Source: Bathynomus jamesi (lineage: Eukaryota; Arthropoda; Malacostraca; Isopoda; Cirolanidae). Taken from it: a DNA stretch of 64,000 nt. Positions 30,621 through 40,811 of the stretch are shown here, piece after piece (position 1 is the first letter of the stretch; each line of letters opens with the position of its first letter). The position numbers and the translations under genes are program-made. Under the pieces are notes generated by a model, which was not told where the DNA came from, searched no databases, and was given only the letters and a program-made list of their open reading frames with translations. Where the stretch lies: the NCBI GenBank assembly GCA_023014485.1, contig JAJOZX010005785.1:137001-201000 (forward strand). The letters are read 5' to 3'.

Positions 30621-30977
30621 GTCAGTTTTCGAGTCCCAAGTCATTTCAATGCAGTCAATTGAATTCAACTTTTTCTTTGTAAGTTAAGAGAATTTAATTT
30701 AAGAAAATGTAATCTAAGAATTTAATTCAACCTTTTTTTGTGTTGTAAAAGAGAATTTAATTCAACCTTTTTTTGTGTTGTAAAAGAGAATTTAATTCAA
30801 CCTGAATTGACCGGGTTGCGTCTTTAGTTAACCTTTCTTTGTTTTGTTGTAAGAAGGAAATGGACCGATTTGTCTTTTCTTTTTCATGCCATTGTTGCGT
30901 ATATAAATATATAGGTAAAATGACATTTTATTGTTTGTAACCAAAACAGTTTTTACAATTGTTTGTAATGACTTTGA
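30621..30977 (+). repeat. Short repeats in the LTR-element interior
   Basis: GAGAATTTAATTCAACCTTT with TTTTGTGTTGTAAAA repeats three times (30,690-30,800). No gene. Confidence 0.6.
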
Positions 30978-30980
30978 TAA

Positions 30981-33549
30981 CACTAGGCAACAAATTTCAA
31001 CTTTTTTTTTGTTACAGACACGTGAACTACTGATTCCTACTAAAGCGCTGATGCTGATTTCAGATCTGATATCAAAATTTCTCTATCACGTCCAGATTTT
31101 GTGTAACCGAAAACCCCTATTTTTCATTTTTTTTCTCACCCGCTTCTATTACGAAAGCCGTCTAAGCTACTTTTCCGTGCCACGTTTTATGTTAAGCATA
31201 CTCAAATAATTAGTGAACAGGGATGTCTTTCCTCCTTTATTCTGGCTTAAGACAGACAGCGGAATTCCGCTGGCGGAGTTACCACCCCTGCGCCCAACCA
31301 TCCACCCAAAGCGCGTTAGTATTTTGTTGTTACTACTGAAAGGCAAATTCCTGTTCTTAAGTGAAACTTTGGTGTGTCCTCTTCCTTTGTCGCTTGTAGG
31401 ATGACGAGCTCTCCTTCTGCAGGAACCAACAATAATCTCCCATCATATTTGGGTTGAAATTACCTTGGTATCTGTTTTCCATAACTGAGATCTGTTGGTG
31501 GAAGCGCTCACCATGCTCATCACTTACAGCCCCAAGGTTGGCCGGGAAGAAGTCAAGATGAGAATGTAAAAAATGAATTTTCAAAGACATTCTGCATCCC
31601 ATTATTTCATAAGATTTAAGCATGTTTTCTACGAGTTTACGGTGGTTTTCAGCTTTGTGGTTTCCAAGAAAATTTTTGACAACTTCAACGAAAGATGTCC
31701 ATGCTCCTAGTTCATTCTCATTTAGGTTAGATGGAAACGATGAGTCGTGGATGACACTGCGGATCTGTGGTCCAGTGAAAACTCCAGCTTCTAGCTTAGC
31801 ATCTGTCAATATTCCTTTGAATTTATCCTTTAAATATTGGAAACCACTACCTTGATGATCCATACCCTTCACGAAATTTTTCATAAGGCCAAGTTTAATG
31901 TGAAGTGGTGGAAGATGTACTTTCTGAGGGTCAATAAGTGCTGGGTGTTTCACATTGTATTTACCAACAACATGTTCAGTTCTAGATGGCCAATCATGTT
32001 TTTTGTAGTGGTTCTTGTCATCTCTGCTGTTCCATAGACACAAAAAGCACATATGCTTTGTGTAGCCCAACTGTAACCCAAGAAGTAATGATACAACTTT
32101 AAGGTCGCCACAAATATTCCATGTGTGGTCCTTATATTTGATGAGTCTTAGCAGCAGTTTCATCGATTCATAAGTCTCATTAAGGCCAGTGGCATGTGCT
32201 ACAGGTATTGAAGGTTTTTCATTGCCGTTGTGCAGTAATACAGCTTTAAGGCTAGCTTTACTAGAGTCAATGAACAGTCTCCATTCTTTTCGATCATAGC
32301 GACAGCCAATCCCTTGCATCAGACCACTGATATCGTGGCAGAAACAAACGTTTTCTTCCTGTAAGTAAAATGATGAAAACTGCAAATGGCGATGGCGGAA
32401 ATGGGAAACTTTGGTGTTTGGTTGGAGAAGATTAAATTCTTGAAGTCTTGAACCAAGCAACTCTGCCTTTTCTTTTGGTAATTCCAAATCGCGCACTAAG
32501 TCATTTAACTCCGCTTGACTTAACAAATGTGGGGAAATATTTGCATCTGGAACATATATGCCATCTTTCCCTGTTTCTATATCACTAGCAGAATCTTCAG
32601 ATGAACTGCTGTCTGTTATCGTTGCTGGTGGAACTGGTGGTGGATTTGATTCATCATGTGGTACTGGTTTCATTGCTGATTCGCAGTTTGGGTACGTGAT
32701 CTTTGATTTGTTTTTCTTTGTGAAAACCAGCAATCTTTGTCAAACAAAAATAACAATCATTGAAGTGATTTTTCGGCTCACGCCAAACCATGGGGACTGA
32801 GAACGGCATAGCTTTTCTTTTACCATTCATCCAAGCTATTAACATTGCATTGCACTGTGCACAGCAAATATGTGGTGCCCAGTCCCTCTGTTGGTCTCCT
32901 AACTTACAGTCAAAATAACACTTGTAGGCAAGTTTAATCTTTGTTGTTATGTTTCTACGTTGTGGCTTAGGTGTATATTGTCCACAGACAAAGCAGAAGT
33001 TGTCTGGGTGATTTACACAAGCACGTCTATTTGATGCCATTTTGAATTACCATACAATATCTGAAAAAACGTAGAAAGTAATTATTACGATGTGCAAAAT
33101 AAAAAGAAATACACACCGTAGTACAAAACAAATGCTATAAAAACACACAAGTCACCACAACCTGTCACTTGCTCATCAGCAGAGAGCTTCAACAACCGTT
33201 CTGCTTGACTGTCACGTAGCGACTGACCGTTGGGCCGTTGCCCGTTACTATGCTCTTGACTCAGTGTTGCCAACTCGGGATAAATTTTATTTATCAAAAT
33301 TGTTCGAATTTGTATATAGTTGGCAAAAAAAATTGCTTTAACCTTGAAAAGCAAGTTTCATATTACTGGCATTAAGCCGATTAAAACCAAAATCTGGACG
33401 TGGTAGAAAATTTTACTAAAAGTGATTTGCATTTTACACAAAATCTAGACGTGATAGAAAAAATCTAATTATAGATTTGAAATCAGCATACCGAAATTAG
33501 CTAGGAGCACCTATTTGGTCTTCTGTAACAAAATCTTTGTTGCCTAGTG
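30981..33549 (-). mobile_element. CACTR-terminus DNA transposon, copy 1
   Basis: Inverted termini CACTAGGCAACAAA (30,981) and its complement (ending 33,549) are flanked by the 3-bp duplication TAA. Subterminal words TATCACGTCCAGATTTTGTGTAA (left) and two complementary variants at 33,390-33,480 (right) repeat, as in CACTA-like elements. The only gene is the zinc-finger/DDE-like protein at 31,357-33,040. A relative with CACTGGTCAACAAA ends sits at 45,362-47,732. Superfamily placement near CACTA/CMC is inference from termini, TSD length and protein motifs. Confidence 0.8.
31357..33040 (-). pseudogene. Putative transposase of the CACTR element, one frameshift
   Basis: ATG at 33,040 opens MASNRRACVNHPDNFCFVCG. 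A Cys-rich N-terminal module (CFVCG, CCAQC, CYFC) resembles a zinc-finger associated domain. After a frame change near 32,690 the body contains ELNDLVRDLELPKEKAELL, WRLFIDSSKASLKAVLLHNG (candidate first Asp), CGDLKVVSLL (second Asp) followed about 20 residues later by CFLCLW, and finally HFLHSHLDFFPANLG and EHGERFHQ (candidate Glu). The protein recurs, largely uncharacterised, in many invertebrate genomes. About 560 residues if the break is ignored. Copy 2 has the same layout. Confidence 0.75.
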
Positions 33550-33552
33550 TAA

Positions 33553-35785
33553 TCATTGTAATGTATACGTGATAATAATAGTTGTGTAATAATTAATTAA
33601 TCGATCTTGTCCCAATGACTCCTTTTAAATTACTATGCTGAGGAACATACCGTCCCTCCGTTTTGTTTCAACTCTTTTAATTTTTGTTCAAAGTAGTGTG
33701 ACAAGCCATCTTAAAAAAAAAAAAAAAGATGTAATTGTCAATTTCAGACTTATACCCCCTGCTTAGTCACTCAATTCCCCAGAATGTCGTACTCCAAACT
33801 TTGTCTTTTTATTTTATTTTAACACCCCCAACCCCAGTTGAACCGTGTCAACCAGAGAAATGGTTCAACCATGGTTAATTCCTCTTTGGTACGATGGAAC
33901 ATAACCTCAATTTAGGTTAAGTGTTTTTTTATATTACAGTATATGTTTAGTTCATTATAGTTTATAATTGATTTCTATTTTCAATTTTTATATATTTTTT
34001 TTTTTTTTATTCGATGAATACTGAGTAATTGTGTTGGTCGAATTTAATTAATTGTGTGTCAAAATATCGAATAATTCAAATTCTATCAACATTCAACGAA
34101 AGAGTATGATTTTTCTACTTAACATGCAAAAATTATTAAACCTTTTTAATATTTTTTTTTTATATAAAAATAATTTTTAATGTAAAATTTACCTGAAATT
34201 ATTAAAAGAAAAGATTGTTCGAAATGCTTTCCTTCCATTTCAATAACTTTTTTATTCTTGGCCGAAACTCATCTAAGGTTCGATTTACTTTTATTTTTAA
34301 GAGTATTATAAAATTATGTTTAGCTCATTAAAATGCATAATTGATTTATATTTTTAATTTGTATTCTTAATTTTTTTAAATTCAATTATCGTACCGATAC
34401 TTCTGGTCAATGTTAATGGTTATATAGTTCATATATAGCTAGGAATGTTACTAGTCGAATTTAATTCCATCTTCAAAATTTAATTTTAATACCGCTAGAT
34501 TTACTTTCATTAATTGTAAGGTCCTCTAAGTTCGTTTTTTTAATTACCTTATACGTGTAACTGATTAATTATGTAAAATCTATAATCCTAATTGAATTTT
34601 ATTACTTTTGACATATTCGAATTCATTTACGTTCCTTCCCTCCAGTCACTTTTGCATTAAAACTCGTATGCAAACATCATCATTATAATACATCATAATT
34701 ATTGCTTACTATATATAAATTCTCGCTCATGCATTTATTAAGTTATTTTATTTGTTCCTTAAAGTATATATATATATATATATATATAAATATAATCCTA
34801 ATCCACCAATGACCCATAATGATCTAGTTCTTCACGGTATGAACAAATTACTCTCATATTCTACATACTATTGTACCGACTCACTCATCTACAGATGCTT
34901 CTTACCAATATTTATAGATACATCTGCACACAGACGTATAATTTCAACTATTCAACTATAAATCCCCTTTCTCCTTTTGAACGTATCACCAACCACTACA
35001 ATCTGTACCCAATAAACATAAATACACATTTGACCACAGGTCTATACATCATCCACTACGTAATTCGATTGTACCTACAACAGTCAATAAAAATGCATGT
35101 ATGCACACTATATATACTATATATACAAACCTTATGCTAAAATCATTGGATATCACAATAAAACTATTTCATTACGTGTAAGTGCTAACTATGCTATTTA
35201 GTCTTAATCATTTTTGCTTTCTAATATATCTTGCTCATGCATTTATTCAGTTACTTGAACAATCCTATCGGCTAATCTGTCCCTCGAAATTGTAAGATAC
35301 TCACTTTGTACCTAGTACACAAAAATACACACTAGACCACAGGTCTATACATCATCCATTACGTAATTCTATTTTTACCTGCAATAGTCAATAAAATTAG
35401 TTTATCATTGTACTACCATGGAAGCCTTGAAAAATCCATGAACTTTAAAATTTATATTTTTCCCTTTTATCTACTATTCATTTTGTATGTAATTTTTCCC
35501 ACAGAAAAATAAAAATTTTGTAAAAAATTTAACAATATTCTTTGTCTAGCTTAATTGTTTGTCTAAATTAAAGTATTAATCTTTGAATTTTTTTTATATT
35601 TTGTAAGCAAGTGTCATTTTAAAGATTTGATACTCTGCATTGTACTCAACTACCCGAACTCGTTCTGTATAAAACTTGTATTGTAAAAAAGAATGTCATC
35701 ATCTAATATGAATTCGTTGGATGTTATTTTCTCAATTCTATTATATTGTATTAATTGTATTATATTATTGTATTAATACCATTTT
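33553..35785. other. AT-rich interior of the LTR element, no gene
   Basis: Some 2.2 kb without a coding signal. A ~50-bp word (CCACAGGTCTATACATCATC with ACGTAATTC) appears twice, near 35,034 and 35,337, as part of a ~300-bp diverged tandem duplication. No RT or integrase motif was found on either strand. Confidence 0.6.
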
Positions 35786-35797
35786 AGAGGGGGAAAC
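35786..35797 (+). promoter_or_regulatory. Polypurine tract of the LTR element
   Basis: AGAGGGGGAAAC lies directly before the 3' LTR, where plus-strand DNA synthesis would be primed. Confidence 0.75.
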
Positions 35798-37750
35798 TGT
35801 AAAAATGAACAATGAATAATCCATATTCATTTTTACATAAGAAACCAAAATTGCCTGAGCGAGTTTTGGATAAAAATTTTATTTGTAGCTTCCTATTTTT
35901 GTTTGTGTCACAACCCTATGATCTACCATTTCTGTGGTTTAGTTGTATCTATTTTCCATTTTTCATTGTTATAGAATTCATTATAATTAATTATGATTGT
36001 CTTCCATCTCACCCTCGACCCTAGATTATGCAAACACATTGCATGTAACAGGATTGGAACCCGCAGTTGTACTTCTTAGTCATTAATACCCACTCTTTGT
36101 CTCTAATTCGTTCTTGCAAATCTTCCTAATAATGATTTGTACTATACGTACAAATTCAATAACTATGACGTCACATTTTCCCGTCATTAATTTCCCTTCA
36201 TTATATCTCTAGTATGCAATGTATGAAAATTCTTTATCATCATAATAAAAACTGTACACTCTATAGAAGTCATTATTTATATGTTATGTAGTATAAATAT
36301 AACTATTATTCGACCATATCCCCTGCCCCCACACGTCCATATCTTATCTTGACCATTATCGTATGTCAATTTTATTAAATATTCATTTTGCTCGTGAAAT
36401 ACAAAACTTTTTGCATTCGTTCGAAAACGCTCAAATACGTTCTCGTATTGTTTTTTTTATTATTTTTTTTCAAGTGCGTTCACCCCTCGCAAGATATTCA
36501 TAATTGATTATGCAACTGTACGCAATTCGCAAATCAGCATAAATCAAACATCTGAAAACGTGAAACCTCTTGTCCCTCTGATTTCAAATTTATGACATGT
36601 TATAACATATTATAACATATTATGTTGTATATAAATCCAAACCATATGTGCCCATGTACTTTGTATTATATTTCTAACATCTTAATTGTCTATTAATATG
36701 AAACACTGTAAAAACAAAACAAAGTTATAGTAACTGTTTAATTGTAATTAACTGTAATACTTTAATTTAGTATAACGTAATGTACTTTAATGAAACTGTA
36801 ATTAATATTAACTTGTAATGTACTTCAATGAAACTGTAATTGAATGTAATGAATTAATATATAATGTAAGAATGTACTTTAATAGAAGTGTAATTAAACA
36901 ATAATAAGTGAATATTAATTAATTGGTAATTGTAATCATAATTGTAATGAACAAAAATTAATACGTACTCAGTCATGTACTCAATTTGTACTTATGCACT
37001 ACTATGAAATTATATCGCCTTCATAAATGTAGACGGCGAAAAATACAAATTAGTTTTTGTTATTTTTATTTTTTTTATTATTTTTATTTGGAATTTTTCA
37101 AACATCTGATCATGTGTTTAAAAGGGGGGAACTTAACCTTCAACTGTCTTCCCCCAAACATTTAGGTTTATATTATACATGTATTTGTAAAATTAGGGAC
37201 TTCATTGCGGTACTTCATTATAGCACTTCATTACGAGACTCCTTTGTTAGCAGCCTCGCTGCGGGGAGGGGGCAGAGGCCCCTTGCCTCCTTAACTTTTT
37301 AGATTCCGGCCTGAGCCATGGTCGAAAGAGGTCGAACCTCTACCCCTGTAAATTCAGAGCACTACCTGTACATTTTGAGAAGTAAACCACAGTAGAAAAA
37401 GTTTTTATCTTTTCCTTCGAACCTTGTTCTCTTCAGGAACTTAGTCAGTTAAGTCGATAAGTTATAAAAGAAAAATCGATAATTTTAGTCTCAGAGAAAG
37501 TATCAGAGTATTCAGAGTATTATAGCAAGAGAAGAATTAATAATCGTCGACCCATAAAGCGAGAGAAAGAGACAACCCAAGCACCATAGAAGATATTGGC
37601 ATAACAGTCTGGCGAGTCTGTAGCCAAGAGTTTAACAAGAGGCGACCGAAAAAAATTAGAATGTTATAGAAGAAATATCCGTTGCTGCCTCCTAACTAGA
37701 ACCCCCGTCGATTCCGAACCGACTCAGGGCCATAGACGGAGGGGTTAACA
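35798..37750 (+). repeat. 3' LTR (1,953 bp)
   Basis: Direct repeat of 25,599-27,553. It ends GGGGTTAACA at 37,750, followed by the ATATA duplication. Confidence 0.92.
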
Positions 37751-38205
37751 ATATATATACAATAAACGGAGAAACAAACTTAAAGGATTGTGGGAGGGGC
37801 ACACAGATTTATAAGGAAAAACTCGATTTTTAGCACAAGATTAAATGAATTGTTTCCAACCAATGTTATAGATAAAAAAATATACAAATTTATACTGGAA
37901 ATCTGCCCGGGTTTTAGCACTCTGCTCTTTTTGTATATAAAAATTGAAAATTATCGATTTTTAGCACAAGATTAAATGAACTGTTTCCAACCAATGTTAT
38001 AGATAAAAAAAATATATATATACAAATTTATACTGGAAATCTGCCCGGTTTTAGCACTCTACCCATTTTTGTATATAAAAATTGAAAAATAAAAGTTATT
38101 AGGGTGGCATACAAGTTTACCAAAGATTTAGCGTTCTACCTTTCTTATCTAAATCTGTTCTGAAGGAATTCAAAACAACAGGATCGAGTTGAAAAAGACC
38201 TTTGC

Positions 38206-38516
38206 TTATGTTGAAGTTATTTGTAAATTGGATAATGGCAGACTCAAGAATATTTCTATTAACAATGTTGCTAGAGTGAAAAAAACTGAAGCATTATTCC
38301 AATCAATACAGTGGGATAACTCTGACAAATGGACAAAAAGGGCACTGGACAACTGTCCTGTTCTAACGGAATATTGATGCTGTTTTATACGTGTGTGCAA
38401 ATCCTTTCCCGTCTGACCTATGTAAAAGGAATCACATTGTTTACAACCAATTTTATAGATAATGCCTGAATTATTGGTAGGGCTATTTTTTACTATGATA
38501 TTTTTCACAATATTGT
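38206..38516 (-). pseudogene. PLE family 1 GIY-YIG endonuclease, inverted arm
   Basis: The minus strand encodes NNSGIIYKIGCKQC, YIGQTGKDLHTRIKQHQ and a CIDWNN segment, the same endonuclease as on the plus arm. The arm stops abruptly at 38,516, where the plus arm begins, with ATATTGT shared at the junction. Confidence 0.8.
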
Positions 38517-38525
38517 ATCTGGCCC

Positions 38526-39413
38526 ATGAATCGTGACCTGGATAACTTCCTCCTTCAGTTAAATGATCAAGTCTCCTCCATTAAGTTTACTTTAGAAGTG
38601 GAACAAGACAATTCAATCCCATTTTTGGATGTGCGTGTACATAGGGAAAGCCCAAGTTTTAAGTTTAGTATCTATCGGAAAAAAACAAACAATTTGTCCT
38701 ACGTACACTTTTACTCGGGACATGACACCCCCACTGAGAAGGCCATTTTTTCTTCAATGTTTCTCCGCGCCCTTAGGATCGCCAGTCCGGAATACATCGA
38801 TGCCGAATTAGAAAAAATCAACGGTATTGGAAGTGATCTGTGTTATCCATCTGCGTTTATGGAATCTTGTCTCAACAAGGCAAAACGAACTTTCTATCGT
38901 GTCAATAATAACACTCGTACTTTGTCAAAAAATATTTTAGTACTTCCATTTTTCCCGGGCTTTTTAGGCATTGCTAATGTACTTAAACTTTTGGATATTA
39001 ATGTAGTATTTTCATATAACAATATTGTGAAAAATATCATAGTAAAAAATAGCCCTACCAATAATTCAGGCATTATCTATAAAATTGGGTGTAAACAATG
39101 TGATTCCTTTTACATAGGTCAGACGGGAAAGGATTTGCACACACGTATAAAACAGCATCAATATTCCGTTAGAACAGGACAGTTGTCCAGTGCCCTTTTT
39201 GTCCATTTGTCAGAGTTATCCCACTGTATTGATTGGAATAATGCTTCAGTTTTATTTCACTCTAGCAACATTGTTAATAGAAATATTCTTGAGTCTGCCA
39301 TTATCCAACTTACAAATAACTTCAACATTAGCAAAGGTCTTTTTCAACTCGATCTTGTTGTTTTGAATTCCTTCAGAACAGATTTGGATAAGAAAGGTAG
39401 AGTGAAAGGGTAG
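38526..39413 (+). pseudogene. PLE family 1: RT C-terminus plus GIY-YIG endonuclease
   Basis: The 295-codon frame begins just after the reverse-transcriptase catalytic motif (MNRDLDNFLLQLNDQ, DNSIPFLDVRVHRES). It continues through the RT thumb/linker to the GIY-YIG domain: GIIYKIGCKQC (GIY), FYIGQTGKDL (YIG), TRIKQHQ (conserved Arg/His) and ILESAI (Glu). This fusion is unique to Penelope-like elements, where the endonuclease opens the target. The RT fingers and palm are missing here, so the copy is 5'-truncated at the inverted junction although the visible frame is unbroken. Confidence 0.88.
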
Positions 39414-39791
39414 AGTGCTAAAACCCGGGCAGATTTCCAGTATAAATTTGTATATATATATATATATATTTTTTATCTATAACATTGGTTGGAAACAATT
39501 CATTTAATCTTGTGGTAAAATCGATAATTTTCAATTTGTATATACAAAAAGAGCAGAGTGCTAAAACCCGGGCAGATTTCCAGTATAAATTTGTATATTT
39601 TTTTATCTATAACATTGGTTGGAAACAATTCATTTAATCATGTGCTAAAAATCGAGTTTTTCCTTATAAATCTGTGTGCCCCTCCCACAATCCTTTAAGT
39701 TTGTTTCCCCGTTTATTGTATATATATATATATACACATATATTTTTTTTTCTGTAACCTATATATAGGCTGTAATTATTTATGTACTTCA

Positions 39792-39831
39792 GTGTTCCTG
39801 AGGATGTCATTAGACGAAAGCGCTTGAGCAC
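39792..39831 (+). ncRNA. Hammerhead-ribozyme-like motif, PLE family 1
   Basis: By hand: stem I GUGUUC (39,792-39,797) pairs with GAGCAC (39,826-39,831). The core is CUGAGGA (39,798-39,804), stem II is GUC-AUUA-GAC, then GAA (39,816-39,818). Stem III is the self-complementary AGCGCU (39,819-39,824) and the cleavable residue is U (39,825). Hammerheads with tiny stem III are known in PLE termini. One extra unpaired U precedes stem II, so activity is uncertain. Confidence 0.6.
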
Positions 39832-39905
39832 CATTCTGTGTTTCCTTTCCTTCGTGGTTTTATTCATCATAATTATTTTTCACGTGTTACTTTCGTGAAA
39901 TAATT

Positions 39906-39907
39906 TT

Positions 39908-39942
<35 letters not shown>

Positions 39943-39948
39943 ATATAT

Positions 39949-40020
<72 letters not shown>
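39906..40020. repeat. (TA)n, (CA)n and (GA)n microsatellites
   Basis: TA runs at 39,911-39,938 and 39,981-39,997, a CA run at 39,950-39,980 and a GA run at 39,998-40,020. Confidence 0.95.
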
Positions 40021-40307
40021 CGCCTGGGTGGTGTAGTGGTTAGCGTCGCTGACTACGAATCTATCGGCCCCGGGTTTCGAGACCCGACGGCATCCGGCGC
40101 GCAGCAGAACCCAGCTGTTCATCCTTCCACACAATGAAGAAAGAGTTTGGTAGATAAATGGGTACCCTACGTGGCCTAGTGGTTAAGACGCTGTGCTGCT
40201 GATGAGGCGTGGTTCGGATTCCACGTTAAACTCTATGTCTAAGGTGGAGTGAAAAGCTTGACCTTCGTCAGAATGAACAGTTCGGGCGGTAGCTAACCAA
40301 AGGTTAT
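40021..40307 (+). repeat. Composite tRNA-derived SINE with two tRNA-like heads
   Basis: The first head has A box TGGTGTAGTGGTTAGCG (40,029) and a B-box-like GGGTTTCGAGACC (40,071). The second has TGGCCTAGTGGTTAAGACG (40,171) and GTGGTTCGGATTCCA (40,208). The tail contains CTAAGGTGGAGTG, CTTGACCTTCGTCAGAATGA and TAGCTAACCAAAGG. The second part is the family that forms the 109-bp satellite at 5489-6003. Confidence 0.78.
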
Positions 40308-40315
40308 ATATACAC

Positions 40316-40370
<55 letters not shown>

Positions 40371-40422
40371 CACTGTAGATATACATATATATATATATAT
40401 TATATATATATATATATATATC
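40308..40422. repeat. (TA)n and (CA)n microsatellites
   Basis: Alternating TA and CA tracts between two SINEs. Confidence 0.95.
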
Positions 40423-40741
40423 ATTTAACTGCAATGACCACGCAGTATATAAATGAATAGAAACGACATAATATTAAGGAACGTTTCTGCACACGCGGAA
40501 GAGAAATAACGAATAAATGAAAAATGAGGCGAACCGCCCGGGAATCGAACCCAAGGCCTTCCAATTGCCGGTTGGATGCGCTACTATTACACCACGGACC
40601 TCAATCATTCACAAATCGAAATTCTCCTACATAGGGCAGAAACCAATGCCCTGAGAGGGCACCCTCGCAAATCCTGAATATGTGCATTTAACTGCAATGA
40701 CCACGCAGTATATAAATGAATAGAAACGACATAATATTAAT
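40423..40741 (-). repeat. tRNA-derived SINE, minus strand, with a repeated tail
   Basis: The tRNA-like region (complement of 40,515-40,606) reads GAGGTCCGTGGTGTAATAGT (A box) and GGGTTCGATTCCCGG (B box). It is the family seen at 48,008-48,587. The ~56-bp tail starting TTTAACTGCAATGACCACGC occurs at both 40,425 and 40,686, so the copy is part of a head-to-tail repeat. Confidence 0.75.
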
Positions 40742-40769
40742 ATATATATATATATATACATATATACAT

Positions 40770-40810
<41 letters not shown>
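40742..40810. repeat. (TA)n/(CA)n microsatellite
   Basis: TA and CA tracts directly before the solo LTR. Confidence 0.95.

Positions 40811-40811
<1 letters not shown>

Larger units (their letters stand above)
25599..37750 (+). mobile_element. Large non-autonomous LTR retrotransposon
   Basis: Two nearly identical ~1.95-kb LTRs (25,599-27,553 and 35,798-37,750) begin TGTAAAAATGAACAATGAAT and end GGGGTTAACA, with TG...CA ends and an ATATA duplication. A primer-binding site (TGGCGACCCTTT, 27,557) follows the 5' LTR, and a polypurine tract (AGAGGGGGAAAC, 35,786-35,797) precedes the 3' LTR. The 8.2-kb interior contains no gag, protease, RT or integrase, only tandem repeats, AT-rich sequence and two inserted DNA transposons. 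About 30 differences between LTRs by eye suggest modest age. It must rely on another element's enzymes. Confidence 0.9.
25465..39905. mobile_element. Penelope-like element family 1, inverted dimer, hosting an LTR element
   Basis: The outer ends are inverted copies: ATGATGAATAAAACCACGAA at 25,465 mirrors the complement ending at about 39,872. Moving inward, 25,465-25,598 plus 37,751-38,516 is the minus-oriented arm, and 38,517-39,905 the plus-oriented arm. Both arms carry a GIY-YIG endonuclease and the same 3' sequence. The minus arm is interrupted by the 12.2-kb LTR element (25,599-37,750) flanked by ATATA; the plus arm shows the uninterrupted sequence. Inverted and tandem partial copies are typical of PLEs. 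Confidence 0.82.
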
